Source of the DNA: Dryas octopetala
Lineage: Eukaryota; Streptophyta; Magnoliopsida; Rosales; Rosaceae
Length of the DNA: 64,000 nt
Reading direction: 5' to 3'
Assembly (NCBI GenBank): GCA_963921425.1
Contig: OY992835.1
Location: 23,436,001-23,500,000, forward strand
Shown here: positions 61,165 through 64,000 of the stretch, one piece after another
Layout: each line of letters starts with the position of its first letter
Position numbering within the stretch: position 1 is the stretch's first letter
Notes under the pieces: generated by a model
The model's database searches: none
Told to the model about the DNA's origin: nothing
The model's input: the letters and a program-made list of their open reading frames with translations, nothing else
Made by a program: the position numbers and the translations under genes

Positions 61165-62162
61165 ATGGTGCAGAATTTGGGTGGTGGTGGTGTGGAGGCG
61201 CACGCACGATCCAAGCGATACGAGTATGGAGCCAACTCGCGCGAGTCTGGTTCTGACCACCGAGTCTCGGTCACATGACACTCACGAGCCCAGCGGCGAG
61301 CCTGAGTCCTTGTGGGGCAAGATTGACCCCAAAAGCTTCGGTGACAGGGTTTGCAGGGGAAGACCCTCGGAGCTTGATGATGACGACAAGCTTAACAAGT
61401 CTAACAAGAAGAAAGAGCGCGACCCCAATTCTGAATTCTCTGCCCCCATATTTGGAAAAAGCAAAAGGCGCCACCTTGGGGGTGAGAGCGTTCTCACATT
61501 AACGGAGGAAGAAGGTGTTTACAAGCCTAAGACCGATGTAACCAGGGCTGCCTATGAGGCAATGCTTAGCACCATTCAGGGCCAGTTGGCTTGTCAGCCT
61601 CTGAGCATAGTCAGTGGTGCAGCGGATGAGATTTTGGCCATCCTTAAAAACCTGCACTACTACAAAACACCTTATTAATGGCGTTGAAAAAAGAGATTGA
61701 TAAGCTGTTGAATCCCATACCCGAGGATGTGTTTGATCAGTTGGCTGCGTATGAGAGGCGGATCACCGACTACTAATTTGGGGGTGATGGTGATGAAGCT
61801 CTTGATGATGATGGTGTGGAAGTTGCGGTTAGGTTTGAAGAGAATGAGGATGAGGAGAGTGATGTTGATATGGTGTGGGAGGATGAAGAAGAGGATGATG
61901 ATGTGGTCGGACCAAACGAGTCTGGGGCAATGCAAATGGGTGCTGGGATTGGTGATGATGGAATGCAGGAGGTGCATAAGGGTATGAGCCTTAATATTCA
62001 GGACATTGATGCTTACTGGCTTCAGAGGAAGATCTTTGAAGCTTATGACAAGCAGATTGATCCACAACAATGCCATAAGCTTTCTGAAAAGGTGCTCAAG
62101 ATACTTGCTGAAGGTGATGACAGGGAAGTTGAAACTAAGCTGTTGGTGCGTCTTCAGTTTGA
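61165..62162 (+). pseudogene. BRR2 (U5 snRNP 200-kDa helicase) N-terminal fragment, broken
   Basis: Matches only the first 330 or so of about 2170 residues of the spliceosomal DExH helicase BRR2, which unwinds U4/U6. Pieces seen: MVQNLGGGGVEAHARSKRYE, then DTHEPSGEPESLWGKIDPKS, GVYKPKTDVTRAAYEAMLS, IVSGAADEILAILKN, KKEIDKLLNPIPEDVFDQL, the acidic stretch, and SLNIQDIDAYWLQRKI with QQCHKLSEKVLKILAEGDDR. The frame shifts near 61232 (extra bases at actcgcgcgag) and again near 61655-61680, and there is a stop (TAA) at 61774-61776. Homology ends at about 62162 after KLLVRLQF, well before any helicase motif. The copy keeps a leader-intron acceptor, so it arose from DNA, not mRNA. Confidence 0.9.
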
Positions 62163-62192
62163 ACTGCAATCTTCAGAGTTGTCCAAGGGCGG

Positions 62193-62454
62193 TTATTCTG
62201 ATCTAACAAGTTCAGAATGAACCGTACACATGAAACAAGGTTTCGCCTCAAACGACCAACTGCATGCCTCAAGATCTGTTCTTCTTTCCATGAGCACAGT
62301 GTGCATATCGAACTCATATTTGGTCCTCTGTATGAATGATTGTCTGGCAAGGACCTGGAGATCACGGTAGGATGCTCCGAAGTTCAGGATGTCCATTGGG
62401 TTTAATTGATTGAGAATGAGTTCGAGGAATGCAATGATGTTCATTTTCGGCCAG
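62193..62454 (-). pseudogene. Unidentified gene fragment abutting the BRR2 piece
   Basis: The minus strand is open from 62454 and reads RHWPKMNIIAFLELILNQLN, ILNFGASYRDLQVLARQSFI and QRTKYEFDMHTVLMERRTDL, ending at 62193. A possible acceptor (attag) precedes CGGCAC. Composition looks like a real exon of a helical protein, but I do not recognise the family. It faces the BRR2 fragment and starts within 40 bases of where BRR2 homology ends, so the two may have been joined by rearrangement. Confidence 0.4.
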
Positions 62455-64000
62455 TGCCGCTAATAAGAACAAAAACATACCACAAGCTAGTATAACAATT
62501 AATTAATTATATACAGTTATATAATACAATTTAGATTGCTTATGTAGTACCCCTCCCGGCAAGATCAAGCCAATTAATATGGTAAATTAGAAATTTAGAA
62601 TATGATATGTGTTCAAGAAGTTTGATTTTTGCTACAATTAAGTGTTAATTTCTTATTCTGAAAGTCTCACGAGTTCAAACCAAATGTAGTAATTGGAATT
62701 TGAGATTTTCTCAAGGATTTGGTTTTTGCACCAATTAATTGTGAATTTAGGATTTTGAAATTAATGAAATCAGTTGTTGCATCTAATTTTGATTGAATAG
62801 ATAGACGTACATAGTGATTTCAGTACACTTTTAAATCAAGACCATTTAATTTAAAGGTCTATTGATTTTAATTACTAAATTTCAATAACTTTTTAATTTA
62901 GGTACCAAAATTAAATAGCATTTTAGATTAAGTACTAGTTGAAAAGTCAAACAAATTAATAAAGTAAATAGAATTTGCATATATTACATCACATGCCACT
63001 ACAATAAAAAAATAAAAATAATATTACATCACAAATATTACATTAATTTATACTATATTATATTAAAAAAAAATCAATCCAATCACAACTTAACTGTGAT
63101 TGTCTTGGTAAATTGAAAGAGACAACTCACACTACTATATTATATATTATTTTGAGTAAAAATATTGTTTTGACCTCTATTTATACTATATTGTAGTATA
63201 ATTTCTCTAAAAAATATTCAATTAAGTCACAACTTAACTGTGACTGTTTCACAACTTAGATGTGACTGTCGTTCAGTCACAACTAAATTTGAAGTTGTGA
63301 GTGTCGTACAGTTACAACTAAATGTGAAGTTGAGACTACATTAGCAAATTTTCAAGATAATATAAAAGTCTCAAGGGCAATTTTGTCAAAACCTTATAAA
63401 TTTTAACTAACACTCATCATATGTGAGCCAAAGGATAAAAATGTCAAATGGAAAAGGCTCAAATCAAAGGGGCCAACATATTTGTGACCTAATCTAAAAA
63501 ACTACATTTAAATTTGGTAGTTCATTTGAAAAATTATATGGTCTTCATGCTATACTAAAAAATTATTGAGACTTGGTATTTAATCCTAATTTTCTATTAA
63601 TTTAATGATTAAACAATTTTTTTGATTTTTATAATTTGTTGAGGGGATGCTATTAGAATATAGATTATAAAATAAACAACTCCAATAATCAATATACAAT
63701 GCGGTGTGAGTATTATAAGTCCTATTTTATTATGATTAAAATAAAATATGTCTCGTTATGGTTAAAATAAGATATATTTTATTTGAAAAATGATATGTAA
63801 TAATGTCCTTATTTTAATTATAGAGAAAATTATAGATTTGATCTACTTATTTTATACCTAGTTCAATTTTGGTCCACGATCTTTTTTAAGTTCTGTTTTG
63901 GTCCACTAATTGTTTCATTTGTTCAATAAAGGTCCAAATTTGTAACTTTAAATCATTTGGGTTGTATTTTCTTCAATTATAATTGAAGTATAAGTTATAT
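62455..64000. repeat. AT-rich repeat-laden end of window
   Basis: No gene. Between 63081 and 63340 forms of tcacaacttaactgtgact and its near-mirror agttgtgactg recur at least six times. From about 63825 to the window end the sequence (gatctacttattttatacct, ttttggtccac twice) resembles the start of a MULE-like terminal repeat cut off by the window edge. Confidence 0.45.

Noticed and set aside
1-64000. LTR retrotransposons, endogenous viral copies or toxin genes
   Set aside because: No paired long terminal repeats, gag/pol-type or capsid-type frames were seen; the only retroelement traces are LINE pieces.

Overview
This is nuclear DNA of a flowering plant, almost certainly a eudicot. The genes have short exons, AT-rich GT-AG introns, plastid- and mitochondrion-targeted products, and small transposons in introns and intergenic DNA. 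I cannot fix the species; a woody rosid would fit but is a guess.

Layout. 0-2.3 kb: a UGT83A-type glucosyltransferase with a frameshift just before its sugar-donor box. 3.6-11.1 kb: a recent direct tandem duplication of a KIB/DUF295 F-box gene. The first copy carries a one-base frameshift and the second is open. The junction before copy 2 contains a 95-bp direct repeat and a 137-bp perfect inverted repeat. 11.1-19.6 kb: gene-poor, with relics of a PH-domain gene and of the same UGT, a small bHLH gene and several inverted-repeat elements. 19.9-26.6 kb: an At5g39250-type F-box gene, an alpha-expansin with a 146-bp tandem repeat upstream, and LINE and MITE debris. 27.1-38.1 kb: a complete 28-exon SCC2 (cohesin loader), joined by eye to an 1804-residue frame. 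39.5-51.6 kb: plastid BCCP (minus), mitochondrial processing peptidase beta (minus) and ribosomal protein eS19 (plus). The last two are divergent, and a duplicated promoter segment sits at each gene start with 2.2 kb of transposons between. 54.1-56.8 kb: a TPX2-family microtubule protein (minus) with mitosis-type MSA boxes upstream. 57.2-60.7 kb: a run of end-to-end DNA transposons, two carrying host gene fragments (a polyamine/amino-acid transporter and a receptor-like cytoplasmic kinase). 61.1-62.5 kb: a broken N-terminal piece of the spliceosomal helicase BRR2 abutting an unidentified fragment. 62.5-64 kb: AT-rich repeats.

The intact genes are mostly core housekeeping (cohesin loading, fatty-acid synthesis, mitochondrial import, ribosome, spindle) and form no pathway or operon-like unit. 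The distinctive part is the accessory DNA: Mutator-like elements with 9-10-bp target duplications, at least two acting as gene-fragment carriers (Pack-MULE type), a head-to-head MITE pair able to form a long hairpin, and a template-switch-like scar at the F-box duplication. I saw no LTR retrotransposon, endogenous virus, CRISPR array, rRNA or tRNA that I could support.
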